From the NCBI GenBank assembly GCA_903828235.1, contig CAIKLM010000048.1, forward strand, positions 1 to 49,717: 49,717 nt of DNA, written 5' to 3'. The first letter of the stretch is position 1, and every line of letters starts with the position of its first letter. Of this stretch, positions 1-7,498 are shown piece by piece. Source of the stretch: an uncultured beta proteobacterium (GTDB lineage Bacteria > Pseudomonadota > Gammaproteobacteria > Burkholderiales > Burkholderiaceae_C). The notes beneath the pieces are model-generated. The model did no database searches and had not been told where the DNA came from. It worked only from the letters and a program-made list of their open reading frames with translations. Made by a program: the position numbers and the translations under genes.

Positions 1-836
1 GGGGCGGCGTCCTGCGGCGGCGGCTCGTCGGGGTCCTCGGGCGGCGCGGGCAGCCGCGTGGCTCGGGGCGCCAGCACCAGGGCGGCGGCGCGGTCGGCGT
101 CGTCGGCGGTGGCGACGTCACGCCCGAACAGCGCTGCCGACGCGCGCGCCAGCCGCACCGCGGCCCAGGCGGCGCGGGGCGAGTCCACGCCCAGGGCCAG
201 TGTGGCGGCGGCCAGTGCGGCCACCAGCTCGTCGGGCACCTGCACGCGCGACAGCCGCTCGCGCGCCTCGGCCACGGTGGCAGCCCAGTCGGCCACGTCG
301 GCCGGCTGTGGCGCGCTGCGCCAGCCCAGGCCGCGCAGCGACAGCCACAGGGCCAGGCGGTCGGCGAGCGCGGGGGCCAGCGGGCTGTCGTCGCCCTCGG
401 CCTCGTCCAGCGCGACGAGCGCGAAGCGCGCCGGCGCCACTGCGCTGAGCCCGTCGCGCTCGACGCGCACGCGGCCGTGGTCCAGCGCCGCGGCCACCTG
501 CGCGGCGGTGCCCGCGGCCAGCCGCTCGGCCATCGCCGCCACGACGATGCCGCCATCGGCCGCGGACAGCAGGCCCTGCTGCAGCACCGGCCGGCCGGCA
601 GCCAGCGTGGCCTGCAGGTCGAGGCCGCCGGCCAGGCGGTCTTCCTGCGCATGCTGGGGCAGCCGGCGCCAAGGCGTGCCCGCCGGCAGCAGCTGGCGCA
701 AGGCCTCGAGCCAGCCATCGCGCACGGGGCCGGCCGGGCCCATCAGGCGCGCACCGCCCAGGCCCTCGGGGTCGACAGCGAGCAGGGCCGCCGCCAGGGC
801 CAGCGCCTCGCTGGCGCTCTCGCGGTCGTCGGCCAT
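1..836 (-). CDS. bchD: Magnesium chelatase subunit D (5' part; runs off the window)
   Basis: BchD is the D subunit of the BchI/BchD/BchH complex that inserts Mg2+ into protoporphyrin IX at the first committed step of bacteriochlorophyll synthesis. The ATG is at 836 (protein begins MADDRESASEALALAAALL), 42 bases after the bchI stop. About 278 codons are open to the window edge. The visible part is the degenerate AAA-like N-terminal half. It ends in the start of the Pro/acidic linker (around residues 256-278, rich in P, E and D) that normally joins it to the C-terminal integrin I domain, which would lie outside the window. I see no intact Walker A motif, as expected for D subunits. The assignment rests on position after bchI, the AAA-like N-terminus and the linker. 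No strong Shine-Dalgarno sequence precedes the start, so translation may be coupled to bchI. Confidence 0.85.
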   Translation of the reverse strand, partial: MADDRESASEALALAAALLAVDPEGLGGARLMGPAGPVRDGWLEALRQLLPAGTPWRRLPQHAQEDRLAGGLDLQATLAAGRPVLQQGLLSAADGGIVVAAMAERLAAGTAAQVAAALDHGRVRVERDGLSAVAPARFALVALDEAEGDDSPLAPALADRLALWLSLRGLGWRSAPQPADVADWAATVAEARERLSRVQVPDELVAALAAATLALGVDSPRAAWAAVRLARASAALFGRDVATADDADRAAALVLAPRATRLPAPPEDPDEPPPQDAA

Positions 837-878
837 GGCGGGCAGGGCGGGCAGGGCGGGCGCCGAGGGCCGCGCCGC

Positions 879-1904
879 TCAGGCGGCCGTGCCGAACACC
901 TCGGCCAGCACGCGCTCCACGCGCACGCCGGCATCGGTGTCGTCCAGCGGATCTCGGCGCAGGCGATGGCGCAGCGCCGGGCGGGCGACGGTGCGGATGT
1001 GGGCGTCGGCCACGGCCGCGTCGCCCTGAAGCGCGGCGTAGGCGCGCGCGGCGCGCATCAGCGTCAGCTCGCCGCGCAGGCCGTCGGTGCCCAGGCCCAT
1101 GCACAGGCTGGCGATGCGCGCCAGGGCTTCGTCGCCGAGCTGCACCTCGGGCAGGCGCTCGCGGGCCCGCACCAGGCGGCGTCGCGTGGCGTCCTCGTCC
1201 TTCTTCCAGCGCGCCGCGAAGGCCTCGGCGTCGCGCTCGAAGGCGTCGCGGCGCTTGATGACCTCGATACGCGTGGCCAGGTCCTGCGGCGTGCGCACGT
1301 CCACGGCCAGGCCGAAGCGGTCGAGCAGCTGCGGGCGCAGTTCGCCCTCCTCGGGGTTGCCGCTGCCCACCAGCACGAAGCGCGCCGGGTGGCGCACCGA
1401 CAGGCCCTCGCGCTCGACGACGTTCTCGCCCGAGGCGGCAACGTCGATGAGCAGGTCGACGAGGTGGTCCTCCAGCAGGTTGACCTCGTCGATGTACAGG
1501 AAGCCGCGGTGCGCGCGCGCCAGCAGACCGGGCTCGAAGTGCTTGCTGCCCTCGGTGAGGGCGCGCTCGATGTCGAGCGCGCCGACGACGCGGTCTTCGG
1601 TGGCGCCCAGCGGCAGGTCGACCACGGGCACGCCCACCAGCGCGCTCTTGCCGCCGGCACGGCCGGCGCAGGGCTCGGCCTTGCTGCAGAACGGCCGGGC
1701 GGGGTCGCAGCCGTAGCGGCAGCCGACCACGGCCTTCATCTTCGGCAGCAGCGCGGCCAACGCGCGCACCGCCGTGCTCTTGCCGGTGCCGCGGTCGCCG
1801 AAGATCAGCACGCCGCCGACGCTCGGATCCACCGCGGCGACGAGGATGGCGAGCTTCATCTCGTCCTGGCCGACGATGGCGCTGAAGGGAAAGGCGTGGG
1901 ACAT
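879..1904 (-). CDS. bchI: Magnesium chelatase ATPase subunit I
   Basis: 341-residue AAA+ ATPase that assembles with BchD to drive Mg2+ insertion by BchH. Walker A is GDRGTGKS (residues 36-43) and Walker B is FLYIDE (135-140). The conserved segments VVDLPLGATEDRVVGALD and ESLSVRHPARF-like (here EGLSVRHPARF) match the family. The ATG at 1904 gives the family start (MSHAFPFSAIVGQDEMK). The frame stays open to 2039, but that extension resembles nothing known and would run through the operator. Four cysteines (C62, C66, C73, C79) sit in the loop after Walker A, an insertion not present in all BchI proteins. bchD follows after 42 bases in the same direction. Regulation is probably by PpsR/CrtJ through the site at 1946-1963. 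Confidence 0.95.
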   Translation of the reverse strand: MSHAFPFSAIVGQDEMKLAILVAAVDPSVGGVLIFGDRGTGKSTAVRALAALLPKMKAVVGCRYGCDPARPFCSKAEPCAGRAGGKSALVGVPVVDLPLGATEDRVVGALDIERALTEGSKHFEPGLLARAHRGFLYIDEVNLLEDHLVDLLIDVAASGENVVEREGLSVRHPARFVLVGSGNPEEGELRPQLLDRFGLAVDVRTPQDLATRIEVIKRRDAFERDAEAFAARWKKDEDATRRRLVRARERLPEVQLGDEALARIASLCMGLGTDGLRGELTLMRAARAYAALQGDAAVADAHIRTVARPALRHRLRRDPLDDTDAGVRVERVLAEVFGTAA

Positions 1905-1945
1905 CTTCTCGGCGCGGGCGCCCGGGATGACCGGCGCCCTGTGAG

Positions 1946-1963
1946 TGTCAACTTCAATATACA
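1946..1963 (-). promoter_or_regulatory. Putative PpsR/CrtJ operator upstream of bchI
   Basis: The sequence TGTCAACTTCAATATACA is a perfect TGT-N12-ACA, the palindrome bound by the PpsR/CrtJ repressor of photosynthesis genes in purple bacteria. It lies 42 bases upstream of the bchI ATG. Read on the minus strand its end also spells TTGACA (1951-1946), a perfect -35 hexamer, so binding would block RNA polymerase. The -10 at 17-base spacing (ATCCCG) is poor. The motif is seen directly; its role is inferred from family knowledge. Confidence 0.7.
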
Positions 1964-2016
1964 CGACAGATCCCCGCGAACCCTGACGCTTCGCAAAGTG
2001 AAGGCCCGCAAAGGAC

Positions 2017-2051
2017 GACGGCGCCGGCGTGTGGGACACGTCGGCGCCGTC
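2017..2051 (-). terminator. Strong hairpin after tRNA-Val, possible terminator
   Basis: GACGGCGCCG (2017-2026) pairs perfectly with CGGCGCCGTC (2042-2051). The stem continues through a G-T pair and CGTGT/ACACG, leaving a three-base loop. On the minus strand it lies 31 bases after the tRNA-Val 3' end and is followed by TCCTTTGC, a weak T-tract. It probably ends tRNA transcription and insulates the bchI promoter. The hairpin is certain; terminator function is inferred. Confidence 0.55.
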
Positions 2052-2082
2052 GGGGGCGCAGGCCGCAGGGGCTGCTGAAGCG

Positions 2083-2157
2083 TGGTGGGCGGTGCAGGGT
2101 TCGAACCTGCGACCCCTGCCGTGTGAAGGCAGTGCTCTACCGCTGAGCTAACCGCCC
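2083..2157 (-). tRNA. tRNA-Val (CAC)
   Basis: A complete 75-base cloverleaf on the minus strand. The acceptor stem GGGCGGT pairs with ACCGCCC. The anticodon stem CTGCC/GGCAG encloses the loop TTCACAC, so the anticodon is CAC (valine, codon GUG). The T arm carries GGTTCGAACC, the discriminator is A and CCA is encoded. It begins 38 bases after the dnaQ stop on the same strand and may be cotranscribed with it. Confidence 0.97.
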
Positions 2158-2195
2158 GGAATCTGTGAACACACCGTGTTCCGGGAAGCCCGGGA

Positions 2196-2927
2196 TTATG
2201 CCACGGCCGCTGGCGCTTCTGCGGGGCGCCACACCGCGCCCTTCTTGCAGGACTTGTCCAGCCCGCGCAGCAACTCGTCGTGCGCCTCGCGTTCGGCCGC
2301 GCTGGCGGCCAGCAGCGGCAGCGCGTAGGCGCGCAGGTCGGACGCGGCATCCAGGCCGCGTGCACCGCCCGGCGCCGACGCGCCCTCGCCCGCGTCGATG
2401 ACCAGCGAGTCCTGCCCGCGCGTCATCGCCAGGTACACCTGCGCCAGCAGGTCGGCGTCGATCAGCGCGCCGTGCAGGTCGCGCCCGGAGTTGTCGACCT
2501 CCAGCCGCCGGCACAGCGCGTCGAGCGAGTTGCTCTTGCCGGGAAACTGCTCGCGCGCCATCAGCAGGCTGTCGGTCACCTGCGCGCAGTGCTGCGCGAA
2601 GCGCGGCCGGCCCAGGCGGGCCAGCTCGGCGTCGAGGAAGGCCAGGTCGAAGGCGGCGTTGTGGATGATGACCTCGGCACCGGCCACGAAGGCCAGCAGG
2701 TCGTCGGCCACGGTCGCGAAGGGCGGCTTGTCGGCCAGGAAGTCGTCGGTGATGCCGTGCACGCGCACCGCGTCGGGATGGCTGCTGCGTCCCGGGTTCA
2801 CGTAGTGGTGGAAGCGGCGGCCACTGAAGCGGCGGTTGTCCAGCTCGATGCAGGCGACTTCGATGATGCGGTCGCCCTGCTCGGCCGCCAGGCCGGTGGT
2901 TTCGGTGTCGAGGAAGACTTGGCGCAT
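2196..2927 (-). CDS. dnaQ: DNA polymerase III epsilon subunit (proofreading 3'-5' exonuclease)
   Basis: 243 residues. DEDDh exonuclease motifs are present in order: Exo I DTETTG (7-12, with the metal-binding D7 and E9), Exo II HNAAFDLAFLD, and Exo III-epsilon with H followed by D in LHGALIDADLLAQVYL. The C-terminal about 60 residues are less conserved and would bind the polymerase alpha subunit, as in E. coli epsilon, which has a similar length. I chose the ATG at 2927 (MRQVFLDTETTG). An in-frame ATG at 2936 would add three residues and leaves one base to the lgt stop at 2938, so either way dnaQ follows lgt almost directly and is probably translated with it. Confidence 0.96.
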   Translation of the reverse strand: MRQVFLDTETTGLAAEQGDRIIEVACIELDNRRFSGRRFHHYVNPGRSSHPDAVRVHGITDDFLADKPPFATVADDLLAFVAGAEVIIHNAAFDLAFLDAELARLGRPRFAQHCAQVTDSLLMAREQFPGKSNSLDALCRRLEVDNSGRDLHGALIDADLLAQVYLAMTRGQDSLVIDAGEGASAPGGARGLDAASDLRAYALPLLAASAAEREAHDELLRGLDKSCKKGAVWRPAEAPAAVA

Positions 2928-2937
2928 GGCCGGCATG

Positions 2938-3744
2938 CTAGCGGGCCGCGGCGGCCTGGCGGCCAAACCGCAGCCACAGCGCCGCGCCGGCGGCAATCAT
3001 CGGCAGGCACAGCCACTGCCCCATGCTCAGGCCCAGCGCCAACACGCCCAGGAAGCTGTCGGGCTCGCGGAAGAACTCCGCCACGAAGCGCAGCACGCCG
3101 TAGCCCACCAGGAAGGCCGCCGCCACCTGCCCGCGCGCCCGCTCGCGCTGGCCGTACCACCACAGCAGCGCGAACAGCAGCAGCCCCTCCAGCAGGAACT
3201 GGTAGAGCTGCGAGGGGTGGCGCGGCAGCGCGCTGCCGCTCTGCGGGAACACCATCGCCCAGGGCAGCGCGGGGTCGGCGGCGCGGCCCCAGAGCTCGCC
3301 GTTGATGAAGTTGCCGATGCGGCCCGAGGCCAGGCCCGTGGGCACGCAGGGCGCCACCACGTCCATCACCTCCAGGAACGGGCGATCGCGCGTGCGGGCC
3401 CACAGCGCCATCGCGGCGACCACGCCCAGCAGGCCGCCGTGGAAGCTCATGCCACCCTTCCAGAGCATGAGCATCTCCAGCGGGTTGGCGAGGTACTGGC
3501 CGGGCTTGTAGAACAGCGCGTAGCCCACGCGGCCGCCGACGATCACGCCGATCACGCCCCAGAACAGCAGGTCCTCCACGTCGCGGCGGCTCCAGCCGCG
3601 CGAGGCGAAGTGCGGCTGCGCCACGCGGCGCGTGCCCAGCCACCAGAACAGGAAGAAGGCCACGAGGTACGTCAGGCCGTACCAGTGCACGGCCAGCGGG
3701 CCGATGGCGATGGCGACGGGGTCGAACTGCGGGTGCTGGAGCAT
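2938..3744 (-). CDS. lgt: Prolipoprotein diacylglyceryl transferase
   Basis: 268-residue integral inner-membrane enzyme that transfers diacylglycerol from phosphatidylglycerol to the lipobox cysteine of prolipoproteins, the first step of lipoprotein maturation. It has about seven hydrophobic segments. The Lgt signature [14 protein letters not shown] begins near residue 140, and its arginine matches the essential R143 of E. coli. The catalytic-type histidine is in SFHGG near residue 101. The ATG at 3744 ([16 protein letters not shown]) matches known Lgt starts; an upstream extension to 3810 is not family-like. dnaQ follows with almost no spacing. An 8-bp hairpin (CGCCACGG/CCGTGGCG, 3754-3774) lies just before the start codon and could affect ribosome access. 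Confidence 0.96.
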   Translation of the reverse strand: MLQHPQFDPVAIAIGPLAVHWYGLTYLVAFFLFWWLGTRRVAQPHFASRGWSRRDVEDLLFWGVIGVIVGGRVGYALFYKPGQYLANPLEMLMLWKGGMSFHGGLLGVVAAMALWARTRDRPFLEVMDVVAPCVPTGLASGRIGNFINGELWGRAADPALPWAMVFPQSGSALPRHPSQLYQFLLEGLLLFALLWWYGQRERARGQVAAAFLVGYGVLRFVAEFFREPDSFLGVLALGLSMGQWLCLPMIAAGAALWLRFGRQAAAAR

Positions 3745-3827
3745 CGGCGGGGGCGCCACGGGGCGACCGTGGCGGCGAGGGATGCACCATTCTCGCCCGG
3801 CGAGCGCCAAGGCCGGCGGCCGGCGCC

Positions 3828-4559
3828 TTACTCGCCCAGGTACGCGGCCCGCACCTTGGGGTCGGCCAGCAGCGCCTTGGCCTCGCCCGTCATCGTGATC
3901 TCGCCCGACTCCATCACGTAGCCGCGGTCGGCCAGGCCCAGCGCGCGGCTGGCGTTCTGCTCCACCAGCAGCACCGTGGTGCCGCGGGCGTGGATGTCGG
4001 CCACGACCTCGAAGATCTTGTCCACCATGATGGGCGACAGGCCCATGCTGGGCTCGTCGAGCAGCAGCACCTTGGGCTGGGCCATCAGCGCCCGGCCCAT
4101 GGCCAGCATCTGCTGCTCGCCGCCGCTCATGGTGCCGGCCAGCTGCGCGGCACGCTCCTTCAGCCGCGGGAAGATGCCGAAGACGCGCTCGATGTCGGCG
4201 GCGATGCCGGCCTTGTCGTTGCGCACGAAGGCGCCCATCTGCAGGTTCTCGACGATGGTCATGCGCGCAAACACGCCGCGGCCCTCGGGCACCATCACCA
4301 GCCCCTGCGCGACCAGATCCCAGGCGCCCTGCCCCCGGATGGGCTTGCCCAGGTAGTGGATCTCGCCGTCGGCTGCCGGCAGCGTGCCCGTGACGGCCTT
4401 CAGCGTCGTCGTCTTGCCGGCCCCGTTGGCGCCGATGAGGCTGACGAGCTCGCCCTGGCGGACCTCGAAGCTCACGCCCTTGACGGCCTGGATGCCGCCG
4501 TAGGCGACCTTCAGGCCGCTGACCTTGAGCAGGGCCTCGCCCTTGTCGCTGGACGTCAT
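3828..4559 (-). CDS. livF: Branched-chain amino-acid ABC transporter ATPase LivF
   Basis: 243-residue ABC ATPase of the high-affinity leucine/isoleucine/valine importer. Walker A is GANGAGKT (43-50), the ABC signature is MSGGEQQML, Walker B is [13 protein letters not shown], and the switch histidine is replaced as usual in LivF by the VEQN segment. It is the last gene of livH-M-G-F and starts 7 bases after the livG stop. The 83-base gap to lgt holds two GC-rich inverted repeats without T-tracts, so operon termination is unclear. Family similarity alone does not prove the substrate; related operons move amides, urea or aromatic acids. Confidence 0.92.
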   Translation of the reverse strand: MTSSDKGEALLKVSGLKVAYGGIQAVKGVSFEVRQGELVSLIGANGAGKTTTLKAVTGTLPAADGEIHYLGKPIRGQGAWDLVAQGLVMVPEGRGVFARMTIVENLQMGAFVRNDKAGIAADIERVFGIFPRLKERAAQLAGTMSGGEQQMLAMGRALMAQPKVLLLDEPSMGLSPIMVDKIFEVVADIHARGTTVLLVEQNASRALGLADRGYVMESGEITMTGEAKALLADPKVRAAYLGE

Positions 4560-4566
4560 CGCTTCC

Positions 4567-5367
4567 TCAATGCGTGGCGTGACCGGCGCCCAGGTAGGCC
4601 TCGATCACCTTCTCGTTCCTCTGCACCTCGCCGGGCGTGCCCTCGGCGATCTGCTTGCCGTAGTCGAGCACGGTGACGCGATCGCACAGGCCCATCACCA
4701 GCTTCACGTCGTGCTCGATCAGCAGGATGGTGCGGCCGTCCTTGCGGATGCGGTCGATCAGCTCGCGCAGCACCACCTTCTCGGTGGCGTTCATGCCCGC
4801 GGCGGGCTCGTCGAGCGCGATCAGCTTGGGCTCGGTGGCCAGCGCGCGCGCGATCTCCAGCCGGCGCTGGTCGCCGTAGCTCAGCGTGCGCGCGCGGTAC
4901 TCGGCGTAGCGGCCGATGCCAACGTAGTCGAGCAGCTCCTGGGCACGCTGCGTGATCGCGGCCTCCTCGGCCTTGAAGCCGGCGGTGCGGAAGATGGCGC
5001 CCAAGAGCCCCGACTTCGTGCGCACGTGGCGGCCGACCATGACGTTCTCCAGCGCCGTCATCTCGGGGAACAGGCGGATGTTCTGGAAGGTGCGCGCGAT
5101 GCCCTGGCGCGCCACCTCGTGCACCGCCGTGGGCTCGTAGGGCGCGCCGCCGAGCTCGAAGCTGCCGCCGTCGGGCGTGTACAGGCCCGTGATGACGTTG
5201 AAGAAGGTGGTCTTGCCGGCGCCATTGGGGCCGATCAGGCCGTAGACCTGGCCGGCGCGGATGGTGATGCCGACGTCGGACAGCGCCTGCAGGCCGCCGA
5301 AGCGCTTGCTGACGCCGGCGACCTTGAGGACGACCTCGCCCGCGAGCGTGCTGTGCGGGGTGCTCAT
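4567..5367 (-). CDS. livG: Branched-chain amino-acid ABC transporter ATPase LivG
   Basis: 266 residues, the second nucleotide-binding subunit of the Liv importer, pairing with LivF at the membrane. Walker A is GPNGAGKT (46-53), the signature is LSYGDQRRLE, and Walker B is LIALDEPAAGMN, all typical of LivG (LSYG rather than LSGG). The ATG at 5367 overlaps the livM stop in an ATGA arrangement, indicating translational coupling and fixing the start. livF follows after 7 bases. Confidence 0.93.
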   Translation of the reverse strand: MSTPHSTLAGEVVLKVAGVSKRFGGLQALSDVGITIRAGQVYGLIGPNGAGKTTFFNVITGLYTPDGGSFELGGAPYEPTAVHEVARQGIARTFQNIRLFPEMTALENVMVGRHVRTKSGLLGAIFRTAGFKAEEAAITQRAQELLDYVGIGRYAEYRARTLSYGDQRRLEIARALATEPKLIALDEPAAGMNATEKVVLRELIDRIRKDGRTILLIEHDVKLVMGLCDRVTVLDYGKQIAEGTPGEVQRNEKVIEAYLGAGHATH

Positions 5368-6497
5368 GCCTTGGCCGCCCCGCCGTCGGCCGGCGTCGGT
5401 TGCGACGCCGCCTTGCCGTGCTCGCGCGCCGGCCACAGGCCGCGCGGCCGCAGCAGCATGATGGAGATCATGGCCAGCGCGATCAGCAGCTGGCGCAGGA
5501 TGGACGCGTCGAGCCGCCCGCCCGTGAGCTGCTGAAGCGGGCCCGACACGGCGCGCAGCACCTCGGGCAGCGCGGCCAGCAGCAGCGCCCCCAGCACCAC
5601 GCCGGGCAGGTGGCCCATGCCGCCAAGCACGACCATGGCGACGATCATCACGCTCTCCATCAGGCTGAAGCTCTCGGGGCTGACGAAGCCCTGGAAGGCC
5701 GCGAACATGCTGCCGCTGACGCCCCCGAAGGTGGCGCCCATGCCGAAGGCCAGCAGCTTCATGTTGCGCGTGTTGATGCCCATCGCCTTGGCGGCGATCT
5801 CGTCCTCGCGGATCGCCATCCAGGCGCGGCCGATGCGGCTGGTTTCGAGGCGATGGCAGATGACGACGCTCGCCACCACGAGGATCAGGAACAGGTAGTA
5901 GTACAGCGTGACCGACGGGATGCTGAAGCCGCCCACGAGCAGGGGTTTGCCGAAGTTGACCCAGGGCTCGGCGGCCGGACCGATGGTCATCGGGTCGATG
6001 CGGTCCAGGCCACGCGGCCCGTTGGTGATGTTCACCGGGTGCTCGAGGTTGTTCAGGAACACGCGGATGATCTCGCCGAAGCCCAGCGTGACGATGGCCA
6101 GGTAGTCGCCGCGCAGCTTGAGCACTGGCGTGCCCAGCAGCACGCCGGCGATGGCCGCCAGGCCCGCGGCAAGCGGGATGACCATCCAGATGGGCGTGTG
6201 CAGCCCGTTCGGGAACCACGCGGCGATGGCCGGGAAGGTCTCGAACAGGTGCGGGCTGGCGAGCAGCGCGTACATGTACGCGCCCACCGCGTAGAACGCG
6301 ACGAAGCCCAGGTCGAGCAGGCCGGCGTAGCCGACCACGATGTTCAACCCCAGCGCCAGCAGCACGTACAGCAGCGCCGTGGCGAGGATGCGGATCCAGA
6401 AGTTGCCCAGGCCCACGGACTGCATCACCAGCGGCAGCGCCAGCAGCGCCAGCGCGCACAGCACGAAGACCACGATCTTGGTCTGCATCGACTGCAT
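5364..6497 (-). CDS. livM: Branched-chain amino-acid ABC transporter permease LivM
   Basis: 377-residue inner-membrane permease with about ten hydrophobic segments. The LivM landmarks LGLNIVVGYAGLLDLGF near residue 50 and the cytoplasmic loop SRIGRAWMAIREDEIAAKAMGIN (a coupling-helix region touching the ATPases) are present. The start at 6497 is supported by GGGAGGAG 5 bases upstream. The protein ends with a hydrophilic tail of about 25 residues. It follows livH with 13 bases between. Confidence 0.93.
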   Translation of the reverse strand: MQSMQTKIVVFVLCALALLALPLVMQSVGLGNFWIRILATALLYVLLALGLNIVVGYAGLLDLGFVAFYAVGAYMYALLASPHLFETFPAIAAWFPNGLHTPIWMVIPLAAGLAAIAGVLLGTPVLKLRGDYLAIVTLGFGEIIRVFLNNLEHPVNITNGPRGLDRIDPMTIGPAAEPWVNFGKPLLVGGFSIPSVTLYYYLFLILVVASVVICHRLETSRIGRAWMAIREDEIAAKAMGINTRNMKLLAFGMGATFGGVSGSMFAAFQGFVSPESFSLMESVMIVAMVVLGGMGHLPGVVLGALLLAALPEVLRAVSGPLQQLTGGRLDASILRQLLIALAMISIMLLRPRGLWPAREHGKAASQPTPADGGAAKA

Positions 6498-6510
6498 CGC
6501 GGCTCCTCCC

Positions 6511-7434
6511 TCAGGCCCGGTCGGCCACGCGCTCGCCCAGCAGGCCCTGCGGCCTGAGCGTGAGCACGAGGATCAGCGCCACGAAGGCGAAGATGTCGGC
6601 GTAGTGGCTGCCCAGCACGCCGCCGGTCAGCGCACCCAGGTAGCCGGCGCCCAGCGCCTCCACCAGGCCCAGCAGAAGCCCCCCCACCACGGCGCCGGCC
6701 AGGTTGCCGATGCCGCCGAGCACCGCCGCCGTGAAGGCCTTCAGGCCGGGCAGGAAGCCCATGGTGTGCTGCACCGTGCCGTAGTTGGCCGCCCACATGA
6801 TGCCGGCCACGGCCGCGAGCACCGCGCCGATCACGAAGGTGGCCGAGATCACGAGGTCGGGCTTGACGCCCATCAGGGCCGCCACGCGCGGGTTCTCGGC
6901 AGTGGCGCGCATGGCGCGGCCCAGCTTGGTGCGGTTGACGATGTACATCAGCACGGCCAGCACGATGGCCGTGACGCCCAGGATCAGCACCTGCGTGACC
7001 GTGATCACCGGGCCGCCCAGGTCGATGGGCTCGGTGGGCAGCAGCTGCGGGTAGGGCTTGGGGTTGGGCTTCCAGATGATCATGGCGATGGTCTGCAGCA
7101 GCAGGCTGATGCCCATCGCGGTGATCAGCGGCGCCAGCCTCGGGGCGTTGCGCAGCGGGCGGTACGCCAGCTTCTCGATCGTGAAGTTCAGCGCCGCGCA
7201 CACCACCACCGCACAGCCCATCGACACGAGCATCAACGCCCAGCCGGGCAGCCCGGTGTCGACCAGCAGCGTCACCACCGTCCAGCTGGTGAGGGCGCCG
7301 AACATCAGCACCTCGCCGTGGGCGAAGTTGATGAGGTTGATGATGCCGTAGACCATCGTGTAGCCCAGGGCCACGAGCGCGTACATGCTGCCCAGGACCA
7401 GACCGTTGATGATCTGCTGGAGGAAGATTTCCAT
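6511..7434 (-). CDS. livH: Branched-chain amino-acid ABC transporter permease LivH
   Basis: 307-residue membrane permease and first gene of the livHMGF operon. The N-terminus MEIFLQQIINGLVLGSMYAL and the following LGYTMVYGIINLINFAHGE are diagnostic of LivH. The ATG at 7434 gives this start; the reading frame extends upstream to 7584 but into rarA 3' sequence without family resemblance. GGAGA lies about 9 bases upstream. Only 64 bases separate it from the rarA stop, so the liv operon may have its own promoter there or be read from rarA. Confidence 0.93.
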   Translation of the reverse strand: MEIFLQQIINGLVLGSMYALVALGYTMVYGIINLINFAHGEVLMFGALTSWTVVTLLVDTGLPGWALMLVSMGCAVVVCAALNFTIEKLAYRPLRNAPRLAPLITAMGISLLLQTIAMIIWKPNPKPYPQLLPTEPIDLGGPVITVTQVLILGVTAIVLAVLMYIVNRTKLGRAMRATAENPRVAALMGVKPDLVISATFVIGAVLAAVAGIMWAANYGTVQHTMGFLPGLKAFTAAVLGGIGNLAGAVVGGLLLGLVEALGAGYLGALTGGVLGSHYADIFAFVALILVLTLRPQGLLGERVADRA

Positions 7435-7498
7435 TCGGGGGTTCTCCGTTGGCCGGGGAGTCATGCAAGAAACCGGCCCGGGGTCGACGGGGCGGATT

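Noticed and set aside
837-862. Short tandem GGGCAGGGC units between bchI and bchD
   Set aside because: Only about two copies of a 9-base GC-rich unit; no sign of function beyond composition.
3754-3827. Terminator after livF
   Set aside because: Inverted repeats are present but no T-tract follows on the minus strand; one hairpin abuts the lgt start instead.
4525-5535. 336-codon plus-strand frame inside livG/livM
   Set aside because: Antisense to conserved ABC-transporter sequence, with His/Gln/Ala-rich translation and no ribosome site.
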